From contig NZ_JACHDN010000001.1 in NCBI RefSeq assembly GCF_014201095.1, positions 806,001 to 870,000 of the forward strand: DNA of 64,000 bases, written 5' to 3'. This DNA is from Cellulomonas hominis (GTDB taxonomy: Bacteria; Actinomycetota; Actinomycetes; Actinomycetales; Cellulomonadaceae). The notes under the pieces are model-generated. The model worked only from the letters and a program-made list of their open reading frames with translations, was not told the origin of the DNA and made no database searches. Below, piece after piece: positions 19,155 to 27,508 of this stretch. How positions within the stretch are numbered: the first letter of the stretch is position 1; every line of letters starts with the position of its first letter. Position numbers and translations under genes: made by a program.

Positions 19155-20132
19155 GTGGGCCGCTCGCGCAAGGACCGGGAGCGCGGCTGGCCGGAGCCGC
19201 CGGACGCGCTCCCCGTCGGCGTGGTCGACGACCACACGCACCTGGAGTCGGTGCTGGGGTTCGACGTGCCCGCGGGGTCGTCGCCTGCGCCGGCTGGGCT
19301 GGACGACCACCTGGACCGCGCGGCGGCCGTCGGCGTGCCGCGGATGGTGCAGGTGGGCTGCGACCTGGACGCCGTGGCCTGGACCGACGCGGTGCTCGCG
19401 GTGGACGCCGGCGTCGCGGGCGCGACCGCCTCCGTGCCGCTGCGGCCCGGCCGGCGCGCGCTGCTCGGGGCCGTCGCGATCCACCCGAACGAGGCCGTGC
19501 TGCACGCCGGCGTCCGCGAGGTCGCCCCCGACGGCCTGGACCCCGACCCGCAGCCGCGGCACGACGTCGACCTGGACGACGCGCTGGCCCGGGTCGCGGC
19601 GGTCGCGCGCGCGAACGACAGGGTGCGGGCGATCGGCGAGACCGGGCTCGACTTCTTCCGGGCCGGGCCGCGGGGCCGCGAGGTGCAGCGCGAGGCGTTC
19701 CGGGCGCACGTCGCGCTCGCCAAGGAGCTCGGGCTCGCGCTGCAGATCCACGACCGGGACGCGCACGAGGACGTCGTGGACGTGCTGCGGCGCGACGGCG
19801 CCCCCGAGCGGACGGTGCTCCACTGCTTCTCCGGCGGGCCGGCGCTCGCCGAGGTCTGCGCGCGGGAGGGCTGGTTCTGCTCGTTCGCGGGCCCGCTGAC
19901 CTACCCCGCGAACGAGGACCTGCGCGCCGCGCTGCGGCTGCTGCCGCTGGACCTGCTGCTCGTCGAGACCGACGCGCCCTACCTGACCCCGCACCCGCTG
20001 CGCGGGCGGCCGAACGCGCCGTACGTCCTCCCGCACACCGTCCGCCGCCTCGCGGAGGAGCGCGCGCTGCCGCTCGCCGACGCCTGCGCGGCCCTCGCGG
20101 CCACGGCGACCCGCGTCTACGGCGCCTGGTAG
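19155..20132 (+). CDS. tatD: TatD family metal-dependent hydrolase (putative deoxyribonuclease)
   Basis: A 325-residue TIM-barrel hydrolase. Metal ligands visible: DDHTHLE near residue 25-31, AIGETGLDFF near 155, QIHDRDAH near 195, HCFSGG near 222 and VETDAPYLTPHPLRG near 273. GTG 19155 directly follows the metG stop codon, so it is translationally linked to metG, the usual actinobacterial order metG-tatD-rpf-ksgA-ispE. TatD enzymes have 3'-5' DNase activity in E. coli; the role here is presumed similar. The protein is longer than E. coli TatD (260) by insertions near residues 40-60 and 100-140. Confidence 0.95.
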   Translation: MGRSRKDRERGWPEPPDALPVGVVDDHTHLESVLGFDVPAGSSPAPAGLDDHLDRAAAVGVPRMVQVGCDLDAVAWTDAVLAVDAGVAGATASVPLRPGRRALLGAVAIHPNEAVLHAGVREVAPDGLDPDPQPRHDVDLDDALARVAAVARANDRVRAIGETGLDFFRAGPRGREVQREAFRAHVALAKELGLALQIHDRDAHEDVVDVLRRDGAPERTVLHCFSGGPALAEVCAREGWFCSFAGPLTYPANEDLRAALRLLPLDLLLVETDAPYLTPHPLRGRPNAPYVLPHTVRRLAEERALPLADACAALAATATRVYGAW

Positions 20133-20194
20133 ACCCCGCCGCACTCCGCCGCGTCGTCCCCCGGCCGGCCCCGCTCGCCCCGCCGTGCCCCCGC

Positions 20195-20242
20195 GCATCC
20201 ACGCATCCGCGCATCCGCGCATCCGCGCATCCGCGCATCCGC
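20195..20242. repeat. 8-bp tandem repeat, six copies
   Basis: Six head-to-tail copies of GCATCCGC, the first with one change (GCATCCAC), just before the left arm of the split palindrome and 63 bp after the tatD stop. Such arrays are prone to copy-number change. Confidence 0.9.
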
Positions 20243-20276
20243 CGAGACTGCAGGATCCGACTGCGACACGCCCCTT

Positions 20277-21454
20277 GGCGTCAGGTGGTTGTTGCAACGT
20301 GGTCCTCACCGGGAGGGTGCGTGGCATGGCTGGTTCGAGGTTGTCGCTGCAGGAGCGGGCGCAGATCGAGGTGTTGTTCGGTCAGGGGCTGACGTTCCCG
20401 GCGATCGGTCGGGCGATCGGGCGTGATCGCTCGACGGTCTGGCGTGAGGTCACGCGGAACAACTCCTACCGGGGTATGCACTTGGGTGGGGCCGGGTCGC
20501 GGCATCCTGGTGGTGCTCATTCGGGTCGGGCCGGTCGCGGCGGGGCCTACCGGTGGGTCTACGCCCACGGCAACGCCCACGCCCGGGCCGCCCGGCGCGC
20601 GCGGCGCCCCCGGGCCGGCAAGCTGATCGGGAACGCGAACGTCAAGGGTCGCGCGCCGTTCCCGGGTCGACTCTGGCCGGTGGTCGCCGCCAAGCTCGCG
20701 CAACGGTGGTCGCCTCGGCAGATCGCACACTGGTTGCGTCAGGAGTTCCCCGACCGACCGGAGCAGTGGGTGTCCCACGAGACGATCTACCAGGCGATCT
20801 ACTACCAGGCCCGCGGCGGGATGCGCGCGGAGCTGGACCGGCAGGTCGCGCTGCGCTCGGGGCGCGCAGCGCGCCGACCTCAGTCACGGGTTGCGTCGGC
20901 CGGCCGGGGCGCGAAGACCTGGATCGGGGACCTGAACATCTCGACCAGACCCGCCGAGGCCGCTGATCGGGCGGTCCCGGGGCACTGGGAAGGTGACCTG
21001 GTGATCGGGGCGCGGGGGTCCTCGGCGATCATCACGCTGGTCGAGCGGTCCACCCGGTTCGTGATGCTGGGGGCGCTGCCGAACTCCCGGGTCTCCGAGG
21101 AGGTCACCCGGGTCCTGATCGACCTGATGGGCCGGGTCCCGGGCGAGCTGGCCAAGACCTTGACCTGGGACCAGGGATCCGAGATGGCCCAGCACGCGGC
21201 GTTCACCCTGGCCACAGGCTGCCGGGTGTTCTTCTGCGACCCGCACTCGCCCTGGCAGCGCGGAAGCAACGAGAACACCAACGGGCTGCTGCGCCAGTAC
21301 TTCCCCCGGTCCTCGACCGACTTCCGCACCTACACCCAGGACGACCTCGACGCCGTCGCCCGCGAGCTCAACGGCCGACCCCGCGAAACCCTCGGCTGGC
21401 AGAATCCCGCACAACGACTCAACGACCTACTCGTTGCAACCGCCGCCTGAAACC
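20277..21454 (+). mobile_element. IS30-family insertion sequence
   Basis: About 1.18 kb, with imperfect terminal inverted repeats at 20277-20299 and 21432-21454 (shared pattern GG..TCAGG.GG..GTTGCAACG, 17 of 23 matching). One transposase gene fills the element and its stop codon lies inside the right repeat. Exact ends and the short target duplication cannot be fixed from one copy. Third codon positions are visibly less G/C-biased than in neighbouring genes, consistent with recent arrival. Confidence 0.85.
20326..21450 (+). CDS. IS30-family transposase
   Basis: DDE recombinase of 374 residues, complete. Start ATG 20326 follows GGGAGGGTG and gives the typical N-terminus LSLQERAQIEVLFGQG with a helix-turn-helix at AIGRAIGRDRSTVWREV. 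The catalytic triad is visible as HWEGDLVIG (D), LTWDQGSEM (D) and SPWQRGSNENTNGLLR (E), with the family's standard spacing. No frameshift or internal stop, so the element may be active. Confidence 0.95.
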   Translation: MAGSRLSLQERAQIEVLFGQGLTFPAIGRAIGRDRSTVWREVTRNNSYRGMHLGGAGSRHPGGAHSGRAGRGGAYRWVYAHGNAHARAARRARRPRAGKLIGNANVKGRAPFPGRLWPVVAAKLAQRWSPRQIAHWLRQEFPDRPEQWVSHETIYQAIYYQARGGMRAELDRQVALRSGRAARRPQSRVASAGRGAKTWIGDLNISTRPAEAADRAVPGHWEGDLVIGARGSSAIITLVERSTRFVMLGALPNSRVSEEVTRVLIDLMGRVPGELAKTLTWDQGSEMAQHAAFTLATGCRVFFCDPHSPWQRGSNENTNGLLRQYFPRSSTDFRTYTQDDLDAVARELNGRPRETLGWQNPAQRLNDLLVATAA

Positions 21455-21532
21455 GCCCCCCGCCGGACCCGCGGATCCTGCGGTCTCGCCGCCGCCCCGC
21501 CCTCGCCCTCGCCGCCGCCCCCGCCCCGCGCG

Positions 21533-21600
21533 GTCGCCGAGGTTGCAGCAGATGCTGCCCTCGGCGGGCTGAGACCCGCATCTCCTGCAACCTCGGCGAC
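21533..21600. repeat. Long palindromic intergenic repeat, copy A
   Basis: Left arm GTCGCCGAGGTTGCAGC.. (21533-21555) and right arm ending 21600 are inverted copies matching at 22 of 23 positions around a 22-bp loop. A second copy with nearly the same sequence lies at 54945-55013. No coding potential was recognised. It sits between the insertion sequence and the first rpf-like gene. Confidence 0.85.
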
Positions 21601-21683
21601 GCGGCCCCGCTGCGGCCCGCAGGCGGGACGGGGCGGCGGCGTCGCGCGTCCGGGTGGTGACGGGACCTCCTGCCTTCCCCTCG

Positions 21684-21706
21684 GGGTCACGTTTCGGTTA
21701 CGGTCG
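21684..21706 (+). promoter_or_regulatory. GTyACG direct repeat before the first rpf-like gene
   Basis: GGGTCACG, four variable bases, then GGTTACGGTCG. The same 23-bp arrangement with identical conserved bases occurs at 23065-23087 before the next gene. The two GTyACG half-sites are 11 bp apart, and TACGGT within the second half could be the -10 box, so a regulator bound here would contact polymerase. Confidence 0.6.
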
Positions 21707-21766
21707 GGTGGCTGTCCCGGCAGGAACCCCTCCCTCCTGCCGTCCCGAACCGCTGGAGCCCCCCGC

Positions 21767-23023
21767 GTGCCTGCGCCCGACCCGACCTCGCCCGTCGCCG
21801 CCGACGACCGCGAGCACGCCCTCGTGCACCTCACGGGCGTCGAGCCGCGCGGTCGCCGTCCCCGTCGCTCCCGGATGCTGCGGCTCGGCGCCCAGGGCGC
21901 GGCGCTCCTGCTGGTCGCGGGCGCGACGACCGCGTTCGCGGGGCTGCACAAGTCGGTGACGGTGGAGGTCGACGGCGTGCCGACGCAGGTCAGCGCGTTC
22001 GGCCGCACGGTGGGCCAGGTCCTCGCGGCGGGCGACATCACCGTGGGCGAGCACGACCTGGTGGCCCCGGCGCTCGGCGACCCGGTGGCGGACGGCTCCC
22101 AGATCGTCGTGCGGCACGGCCGCGAGCTCGACGTCGAGGTGGACGGCGCCGAGCGCACCGTGTGGACGACCGCGCTCACCGTCGGCGAGGCGGTCGAGGG
22201 CCTCGGGCTCCGCGAGGGCGAGACCCTGCTGTCGGCGTCCCGGTCGTCCTCCCTGGTCCGCGGCGACGTGCTGCGCGTCTCGACGCAGAAGACGATCCAC
22301 CTCGCGGTCGACGGCCAGGTCGTGGACGGCCTGACCAGCGCCGGGACGGTCCGGGACGCGCTGCGCGAGATCGGCCTGGTGCTGAACGAGGGCGACCGGG
22401 TGTCGGTCCCGCTGGACGCCACCGCGACGGACGGCCTCGTGGTCCTCGTGACCCGCGCCGCCACCGCCGGCGAGCGGGTCGACGAGGTGGTCCCGTTCGA
22501 GGAGCAGGAGGTCGAGGACCCCACGCTCGTCGCGGGCAACCGGGTCGTCGAGACCAAGGGCCGCACGGGCGTGCGCACCACGACGTACGCGACGGCCACC
22601 GTCGGCGGCGCCGTGGTGGACCGGCAGGTCGTGGCCTCGGCCGTCACCGTCGAGCCGGTGACCCAGGTGGTCCGGGTCGGCACGATGGAGCTCGCGTCCG
22701 GCGTCGACATCACCGTGACCCCGGGCAGCGCCAAGGACATCGGCAAGCAGCTCGCCGCCGAGCGCGGCTGGGGCGACGACCAGTTCGCGTGCCTGGTGCA
22801 GCTCTGGGACAAGGAGAGCGGCTGGCGGGTCGACGCCGAGAACCGCTCCTCCGGCGCCTACGGCATCCCGCAGGCCCTCCCGGGCTCGAAGATGGCGAGC
22901 ATCGCCGCGGACTGGCGCACCAACCCGGCCACGCAGATCACGTGGGGCCTGAACTACGTCGCGGGCCGGTACTCGACGCCCTGCGGCGCCTGGTCGTCGT
23001 TCCAGGCCAAGGGCTGGTACTGA
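21767..23023 (+). CDS. Secreted/membrane-anchored G5-domain protein with transglycosylase-like C-terminus (YabE/Rpf-related)
   Basis: Predicted cell-wall hydrolase of 418 residues. A 35-residue cytoplasmic basic head is followed by a membrane anchor or signal segment (about 43-62, LLLVAGATTAFAG). Three DUF348-like repeats (each with VxVDG...T...TVGxVL) cover about 65-235, a G5 domain follows (VVPFEEQEVEDPTLVAG...), then a lysozyme-like domain from about 330 with WDKESGWRVDAENRSSGAYG, where the Glu is the likely catalytic residue, ending in FQAKGWY. GTG 21767 is chosen as the first start after TGGAG that keeps the short basic head. It forms a tandem with the true Rpf gene downstream. Confidence 0.9.
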   Translation: MPAPDPTSPVAADDREHALVHLTGVEPRGRRPRRSRMLRLGAQGAALLLVAGATTAFAGLHKSVTVEVDGVPTQVSAFGRTVGQVLAAGDITVGEHDLVAPALGDPVADGSQIVVRHGRELDVEVDGAERTVWTTALTVGEAVEGLGLREGETLLSASRSSSLVRGDVLRVSTQKTIHLAVDGQVVDGLTSAGTVRDALREIGLVLNEGDRVSVPLDATATDGLVVLVTRAATAGERVDEVVPFEEQEVEDPTLVAGNRVVETKGRTGVRTTTYATATVGGAVVDRQVVASAVTVEPVTQVVRVGTMELASGVDITVTPGSAKDIGKQLAAERGWGDDQFACLVQLWDKESGWRVDAENRSSGAYGIPQALPGSKMASIAADWRTNPATQITWGLNYVAGRYSTPCGAWSSFQAKGWY

Positions 23024-23056
23024 CCCCTCCGCCCCCTCCTCGCGACCCGGCCGCAC

Positions 23057-23087
23057 TTGGCAGAGGGTCACGAATGGGTTACGGTCG
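23057..23087 (+). promoter_or_regulatory. Promoter with GTyACG direct repeat before the second rpf gene
   Basis: TTGGCA (23057-23062), 17-bp spacer, TACGGT (23080-23085). The spacer contains GGGTCACG and overlaps GGTTACGGTCG, the direct repeat shared with the first rpf-like gene. Transcription would begin near 23092, leaving a leader of about 220 nt. Confidence 0.65.
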
Positions 23088-23312
23088 CGTGTCGTCCGTG
23101 ACAGCCCGGTCCTCCGGGGTCCGGACGCTGGGCCCCTCGGAACCACGGGGGGAAATGACCGCCGGATCGTGGGTCCGGGACCGACGGGTGCGGCACTCCC
23201 CTCCGGGTGCCGCCGCCGCCGTGGGGACGAGCTCCCCCGGCACCGCCGGGCGTCGCCGGACCGGCGTCGCACCCCGCCCCCCGTGCCCGGGACCGCCGTC
23301 GTCTGGACCCAC

Positions 23313-24554
23313 GTGACCTCTCTGCTCCGCCGCGCCCGCACGCGCCTCGCCGCCGCGCCCGCCAGCCTGCGCACCCGCATCGTCCGCAACACCACGGACC
23401 CCGGGGACGCCCCGGGCCGCGCCACCGAGCGCCGGTCGCGCCGGGGCCGCGTGCGCCTGGTCGGCGCCGCGACCGCCGTGGTCGTCCTCGCCACCGGCGG
23501 CGTCGCCGTCGCCGACGCGCACAAGACCGTGACCCTCGACGTCGACGGCGTCGCCACGACCGTCTCGACCTTCGCGGGCAGCGTGGAGGGCCTCCTCGCC
23601 GAGCAGGAGCTCGAGCTCGGGGCCCGCGACACCGTCAGCCCGTCCGGCGCGCTGCGGGACGGCGTCGACGTCGTCGTCCGGCACGCCCACCAGGTCACGG
23701 TGCAGACCGACGGCCAGGAGGCGACGGTCTGGACGACCGCGCTGACCGCCGACGAGGCCCTGCAGATGCTCGCCGCCCGCGGGGACGACGTGCGCCTGGT
23801 GGCCTCCCGGTCCACAGCCGGCGGCCGCCCCGACCTGTCGCTCGAGCTGACCCTCGACGGCCCGGCCGACGTGCTCGTCGACGGCGAGACCCGCACCGTC
23901 CCGGACGGCAGCACCACCGTCGCCGACGCGCTGGACCGCCTCGGCGTCGAGCTGACCCCCCTGGACCGCGTCAGCGTCCGGCACCAGGGCGACCGCGTCA
24001 CCGTGATCGTCAACCGCGTCGTCGTGCAGGACGTCACCACCACGCACGAGGTGCCGTTCAACGCGACCGAGCAGAACGACCCGTCGCTCTACGTCGGCCA
24101 GTCGAAGGTCACCACGGCGGGCGTGCCCGGCGTGCGGACCGTGGTCGAGCGCGTCACGACGGTCGACGGCGCGGAGACCGGCCGCGAGCTGCTGTCGGAC
24201 AACGTCACGCAGGCCCCGGTCGACCAGGTCACCAACATCGGCACCACGAAGAAGCCGGTCGTCACGCAGGCCCCCGCGACCAGCGGCACCCCCGCGGTCG
24301 GCGGCGGCGACGCGGCCGGCCTGAACTGGGGCGCCCTGGCCGCGTGCGAGTCGGGCGGCCGCGCCACGGCGGTGTCCGCGTCGGGCAAGTACCACGGGCT
24401 GTACCAGTTCTCGGTGTCCACCTGGGCGGCCGTCGGCGGCACGGGCCTACCCTCGGAGGCCTCGGCCGACGAGCAGACCGCCCGCGCGCAGATGCTCTAC
24501 AACCGCTCCGGCGCCGGCCAGTGGCCGCACTGCGGGTCGCGGCTGTTCTCCTGA
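23313..24554 (+). CDS. rpfB: Resuscitation-promoting factor, RpfB-like
   Basis: Secreted peptidoglycan hydrolase (413 residues) that in actinobacteria supports regrowth of dormant cells. Basic cytoplasmic head with RTRIVRN, membrane segment at about 50-68 (VVVLATGGVAVADA), DUF348-like repeats to about 235, a G5 domain (HEVPFNATEQNDPSLYVG...) and a C-terminal Rpf domain from about 335: LNWGALAACESGG carries the catalytic Glu, followed by YHGLYQFSVSTWAAVGG and paired cysteines at ACES and HCGS. Start GTG 23313 is uncertain; another GTC/GTG-rich stretch precedes it. It lies directly before ksgA and ispE, as rpfB does in mycobacteria. Confidence 0.92.
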   Translation: MTSLLRRARTRLAAAPASLRTRIVRNTTDPGDAPGRATERRSRRGRVRLVGAATAVVVLATGGVAVADAHKTVTLDVDGVATTVSTFAGSVEGLLAEQELELGARDTVSPSGALRDGVDVVVRHAHQVTVQTDGQEATVWTTALTADEALQMLAARGDDVRLVASRSTAGGRPDLSLELTLDGPADVLVDGETRTVPDGSTTVADALDRLGVELTPLDRVSVRHQGDRVTVIVNRVVVQDVTTTHEVPFNATEQNDPSLYVGQSKVTTAGVPGVRTVVERVTTVDGAETGRELLSDNVTQAPVDQVTNIGTTKKPVVTQAPATSGTPAVGGGDAAGLNWGALAACESGGRATAVSASGKYHGLYQFSVSTWAAVGGTGLPSEASADEQTARAQMLYNRSGAGQWPHCGSRLFS

Positions 24555-24593
24555 GCACCGCCTCCCCCACGGACGGCCGGTAGGCTCGCCCGC

Positions 24594-25559
24594 ATGTCCA
24601 CCAGCAACGGCCCCGTCGCACCCGCGGCGGGGCCGTTGCTCGGTCCAGCCGAGATCCGCGCCCTCGCCGAGCGCGCCGGCATCCGGCCGACCAAGACCCT
24701 CGGGCAGAACTTCGTGCTCGACGGCGGGACGGTCCGCAAGATCGTGCGGCAGGCCGACGTGCTCGCCGGCCAGCGGGTCGTCGAGGTCGGGCCCGGGCTC
24801 GGATCGCTGACCCTGGGGCTGCTCGAGGCCGGCGCCGACGTCGTCGCGGTCGAGATCGACCCGGTGCTCGCGGGCCTGCTGCCGGACACCGTCCGGCGGC
24901 ACGTGCCGGGGGCTCCCGTGGACGTGGTCGACCTGCCGGACGTCGCGCCGGGCGTGGCGCCGGGCGTCGCGCCGGACGCCGGGGCCGACTCCCCCGCGGC
25001 CCCCTCCCTGACCGTCGTGCGCGGCGACGCCCTGGACGTCCGCGCGCTGCCCGGCCGCCCGCCGACCGCCCTGGTCGCGAACCTGCCCTACAACGTCTCC
25101 GTCCCGGTGCTGCTGACGTTCCTCGAGCGGTTCCCGTCGCTCGAGCGGGCGCTCGTCATGGTGCAGGCCGAGGTGGCCGACCGGCTCGCCGCACCGCCCG
25201 GCAGCCGCACCTACGGCGTCCCGTCCGCCAAGGCCGCCTGGTACGCCGCCGCGCGCCGGACGTCGACCATCGGGCGCTCGGTGTTCTGGCCGGTGCCGAA
25301 CGTCGACTCGGCGCTCGTCCGCCTGGACCGTCGCGAGCCCCCCGCCACGTCCGCGACGCGCGAGCAGGTGTTCGCCGTCGTGGACGCCGCGTTCGCCCAG
25401 CGCCGCAAGATGCTGCGCTCCGCCCTGGCCCCGCTGCTCGGCGGCTCGGACGCGGCGGTCCGCGCGATCGAGGCCGCGGGCGTCGACCCCCAGGCCCGCG
25501 GCGAGGCCCTGGACATCACGTCCTTCGCCCGCATCGCGGAGCACCTCCCCCCGTCCTGA
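24594..25559 (+). CDS. rsmA: 16S rRNA A1518/A1519 dimethyltransferase
   Basis: Also called KsgA; dimethylates two adjacent adenines near the 3' end of 16S rRNA. 321 residues with [16 protein letters not shown] (about 36-51), the SAM loop [14 protein letters not shown] (about 63-76) and the adenine motif NLPYNV (about 161-166). An insertion at about 103-137 (Pro/Ala/Asp-rich, with [11 protein letters not shown]) is longer than in most homologues. A TAGGCT box at 24581-24586, 7 nt before ATG 24594, indicates a leaderless mRNA. Confidence 0.96.
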   Translation: MSTSNGPVAPAAGPLLGPAEIRALAERAGIRPTKTLGQNFVLDGGTVRKIVRQADVLAGQRVVEVGPGLGSLTLGLLEAGADVVAVEIDPVLAGLLPDTVRRHVPGAPVDVVDLPDVAPGVAPGVAPDAGADSPAAPSLTVVRGDALDVRALPGRPPTALVANLPYNVSVPVLLTFLERFPSLERALVMVQAEVADRLAAPPGSRTYGVPSAKAAWYAAARRTSTIGRSVFWPVPNVDSALVRLDRREPPATSATREQVFAVVDAAFAQRRKMLRSALAPLLGGSDAAVRAIEAAGVDPQARGEALDITSFARIAEHLPPS

Positions 25560-25698
25560 CCCGCCCTCCCCGCCCTCCGACCGCGGAGCGGGTCCACCCG
25601 ACCGGCCGCGCCCGCGGGTGTCCACGCGAGCGGATCCCCTGGCACGGGGGACGACGCCGACCGCGCCGGGTGCGCGCGGACCTGGCACAGTGGGGCGC

Positions 25699-26643
25699 GT
25701 GACCGACCTGCGCCTCGCCCCCCGCACCGGCCGTGAGGTGCGCGTCCGGGCGCCCGGGAAGGTGAACCTGTCGCTGCGGGTCGGCTCCCGCCGGCCCGAC
25801 GGGTACCACCCGCTCGCCACGGTGTTCCAGGCGGTGTCGCTCTACGAGGACGTCGTCGCCTCGGCGTCGGACGAGTTGCGGGTGAGCGTCTCCGGCCCGC
25901 AGGCCGACCTGGTGCCCACCGACGACAGCAACCTCGCCCTGCGGGCCGCCCGGGCGCTGGCCGCGCGCACCGGGGTGGACGACGGCGTGCACCTGCACCT
26001 GCACAAGGGCGTCCCGGTCGCGGGCGGCATGGCGGGCGGGTCCGCGGACGCGGCCGCGGCGCTCCTCGCGTGCGACGCGTTCTGGGGCACGGCCCTCCCC
26101 CGCGAGGAGCTGCACGAGATCGCCGCCGAGCTCGGCTCGGACGTGCCGTTCCTGCTCATGGGCCAGACGGCGGTCGGCTCCGGCCGCGGGGACCTGCTGA
26201 CCGCAGCGCTCAGCCGGGGCGAGTACCACTGGGCGTTCGGCGTCCGGGACGCGGGCCTGTCCACGGCGCGGGTGTACGCGGAGTTCGACGACCTCGCCGC
26301 CGGGCACCCGGAGCCCGCGGTGGACGGCGACGTCGCGCTGCTGCAGGCGCTGCGGGCCGGGGACGCTCCGGCCGTCGGGGCGCTGCTGCACAACGACCTG
26401 CAGGACGCGGCCGTCGAGCTGGCGCCCGGTCTGGTGGAGACGCTGTCGGTCGCGGAGGACGCCGGCGCGCTGGGCGTCGTGGTGTCCGGCTCCGGCCCGA
26501 CCGTCGCGGCGCTCGCGCGCAGCCGGCAGCACGCGCTGGTGATCGCCGCGGCGATGACGGCCGCCGGGGTGGCGGACTCGGTGCTCACCGCCTCCGGGCC
26601 GGTGCCCGGGGCCCGGCTGGTGGCCGGGTCGGACGTGCTCTGA
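25699..26643 (+). CDS. ispE: 4-diphosphocytidyl-2-C-methyl-D-erythritol kinase
   Basis: Cytoplasmic GHMP kinase of the MEP isoprenoid pathway; phosphorylates CDP-methylerythritol with ATP. 314 residues. Motifs: APGKVNLSLRVGSRRPDGYH near residue 17-36, the ATP loop PVAGGMAGGSADAAAAL near 105-121, and the C-terminal SGSGPTVAALA near 265. GTG 25699 is supported by CACAGT 7 nt upstream (leaderless). It is convergent with the adhesin-like lipoprotein gene, the stop codons lying 1 bp apart. Confidence 0.96.
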   Translation: MTDLRLAPRTGREVRVRAPGKVNLSLRVGSRRPDGYHPLATVFQAVSLYEDVVASASDELRVSVSGPQADLVPTDDSNLALRAARALAARTGVDDGVHLHLHKGVPVAGGMAGGSADAAAALLACDAFWGTALPREELHEIAAELGSDVPFLLMGQTAVGSGRGDLLTAALSRGEYHWAFGVRDAGLSTARVYAEFDDLAAGHPEPAVDGDVALLQALRAGDAPAVGALLHNDLQDAAVELAPGLVETLSVAEDAGALGVVVSGSGPTVAALARSRQHALVIAAAMTAAGVADSVLTASGPVPGARLVAGSDVL

Positions 26644-26644
26644 G

Positions 26645-27364
26645 TCAGCCCCGCCGCACGTCGCCCGAGCCCTCGACCTGCTGCGTGACCTCCGGGTCGC
26701 CGGAGTAGGTCACGGTCCCGGAGCCGCTGATCGACACCGCCAGCCGGTCCCGCACGTCGAGGTCCACCTCGCCCGAGCCCTCGATCGACACGTCGGCCTC
26801 CTGCACCCGCAGGTCGCCGAGGTCCACGTTGCCGGAGCCCTCGATGCCGACCCCGACGGACCCGGCGCGGCCGGACAGCTCGACGTCCCCCGACCCCTCG
26901 ACGGACACCCGCACGCCCGTGGCGTCGACCCGCCCGATCTCCACGTCGCCGGAGCCCTCGATGAGCACCCGCAGGACGTCGCCGGTCACGTCGTCCGCCG
27001 TCACGTCGCCCGAGCCGGACACCGCCAGGTCGCTCAGCTCCGAGACCACCAGCTGGTAGCGGATCTCGCCGGCGCTCCGGACCCCGAAGGAGCTCCGCGA
27101 GTCCAGCACCAGGACGCCGTCGCGCACCTCGGACACCAGCCGCTCGTGCGTGCGCGCCCCGGCGGTCACGGTCAGCGAGGGGGTGGCGCCGCGGCGCACG
27201 GTGAGGTCGCCCGACGTGCCGAGGTCGACGGCGCTGACGTCCTCGATGTCGATCTCCCGGGTCTCGGCCGGGCCGGCCGACTCGACCACGCAGCCGGTCA
27301 GGGCGAGCGCCGCGAGCACCCCGAGCGCCGTCGTCGCCGCCACCGTCGTCGTCCGCCGTGCCAT
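26645..27364 (-). CDS. Lipoprotein with DUF2807 (GIN head) beta-helix domain
   Basis: Predicted surface lipoprotein of 239 residues. The signal peptide ends in a lipobox LTGC with Cys25. The mature part is a right-handed beta-helix-like GIN/DUF2807 domain in which a short unit ...VEGSGDVE... returns about every 19-20 residues (at least seven times), typical of this family. Function is not known; proposed roles in adhesion rest on the family name only. It stands alone, with 144 bp to the next gene upstream. Confidence 0.88.
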   Translation of the reverse strand: MARRTTTVAATTALGVLAALALTGCVVESAGPAETREIDIEDVSAVDLGTSGDLTVRRGATPSLTVTAGARTHERLVSEVRDGVLVLDSRSSFGVRSAGEIRYQLVVSELSDLAVSGSGDVTADDVTGDVLRVLIEGSGDVEIGRVDATGVRVSVEGSGDVELSGRAGSVGVGIEGSGNVDLGDLRVQEADVSIEGSGEVDLDVRDRLAVSISGSGTVTYSGDPEVTQQVEGSGDVRRG

Positions 27365-27508
27365 CGTCCGTCTCCTCCGCCGGGGCGCGGGTGTGTCCCC
27401 CGCCTCCCTGCGAGCCTCGCAGCGCGCCCGGGGCGGGGACCATCGGGGACGCCCCCGATCGCACCCTGAACGGACCCTGGGACGCGGGACGCGGGCCCGC
27501 CCGGGGCG

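Larger units (their letters stand above)
20241..21490. repeat. Palindromic element split by the IS30-family insertion
   Basis: Left arm 20241-20259 (GCCGAGACTGCAGGATCCG) and right arm 21472-21490 are inverted copies matching at 17 of 19 positions. The distance from each arm to the proposed end of the insertion sequence is 17 bp on both sides, so the insertion lies at the centre of a former hairpin. Confidence 0.65.

Noticed and set aside
20277..21454. Larger integrated element or prophage around the insertion sequence
   Set aside because: Flanking genes (metG-tatD and rpf-ksgA-ispE) are the conserved actinobacterial order, interrupted by only one IS; no integrase, tRNA target or phage genes.
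21533..21600. CRISPR-type repeat
   Set aside because: The element is one palindrome with no regular spacers; no other array-like structure or cas gene was seen in the window.
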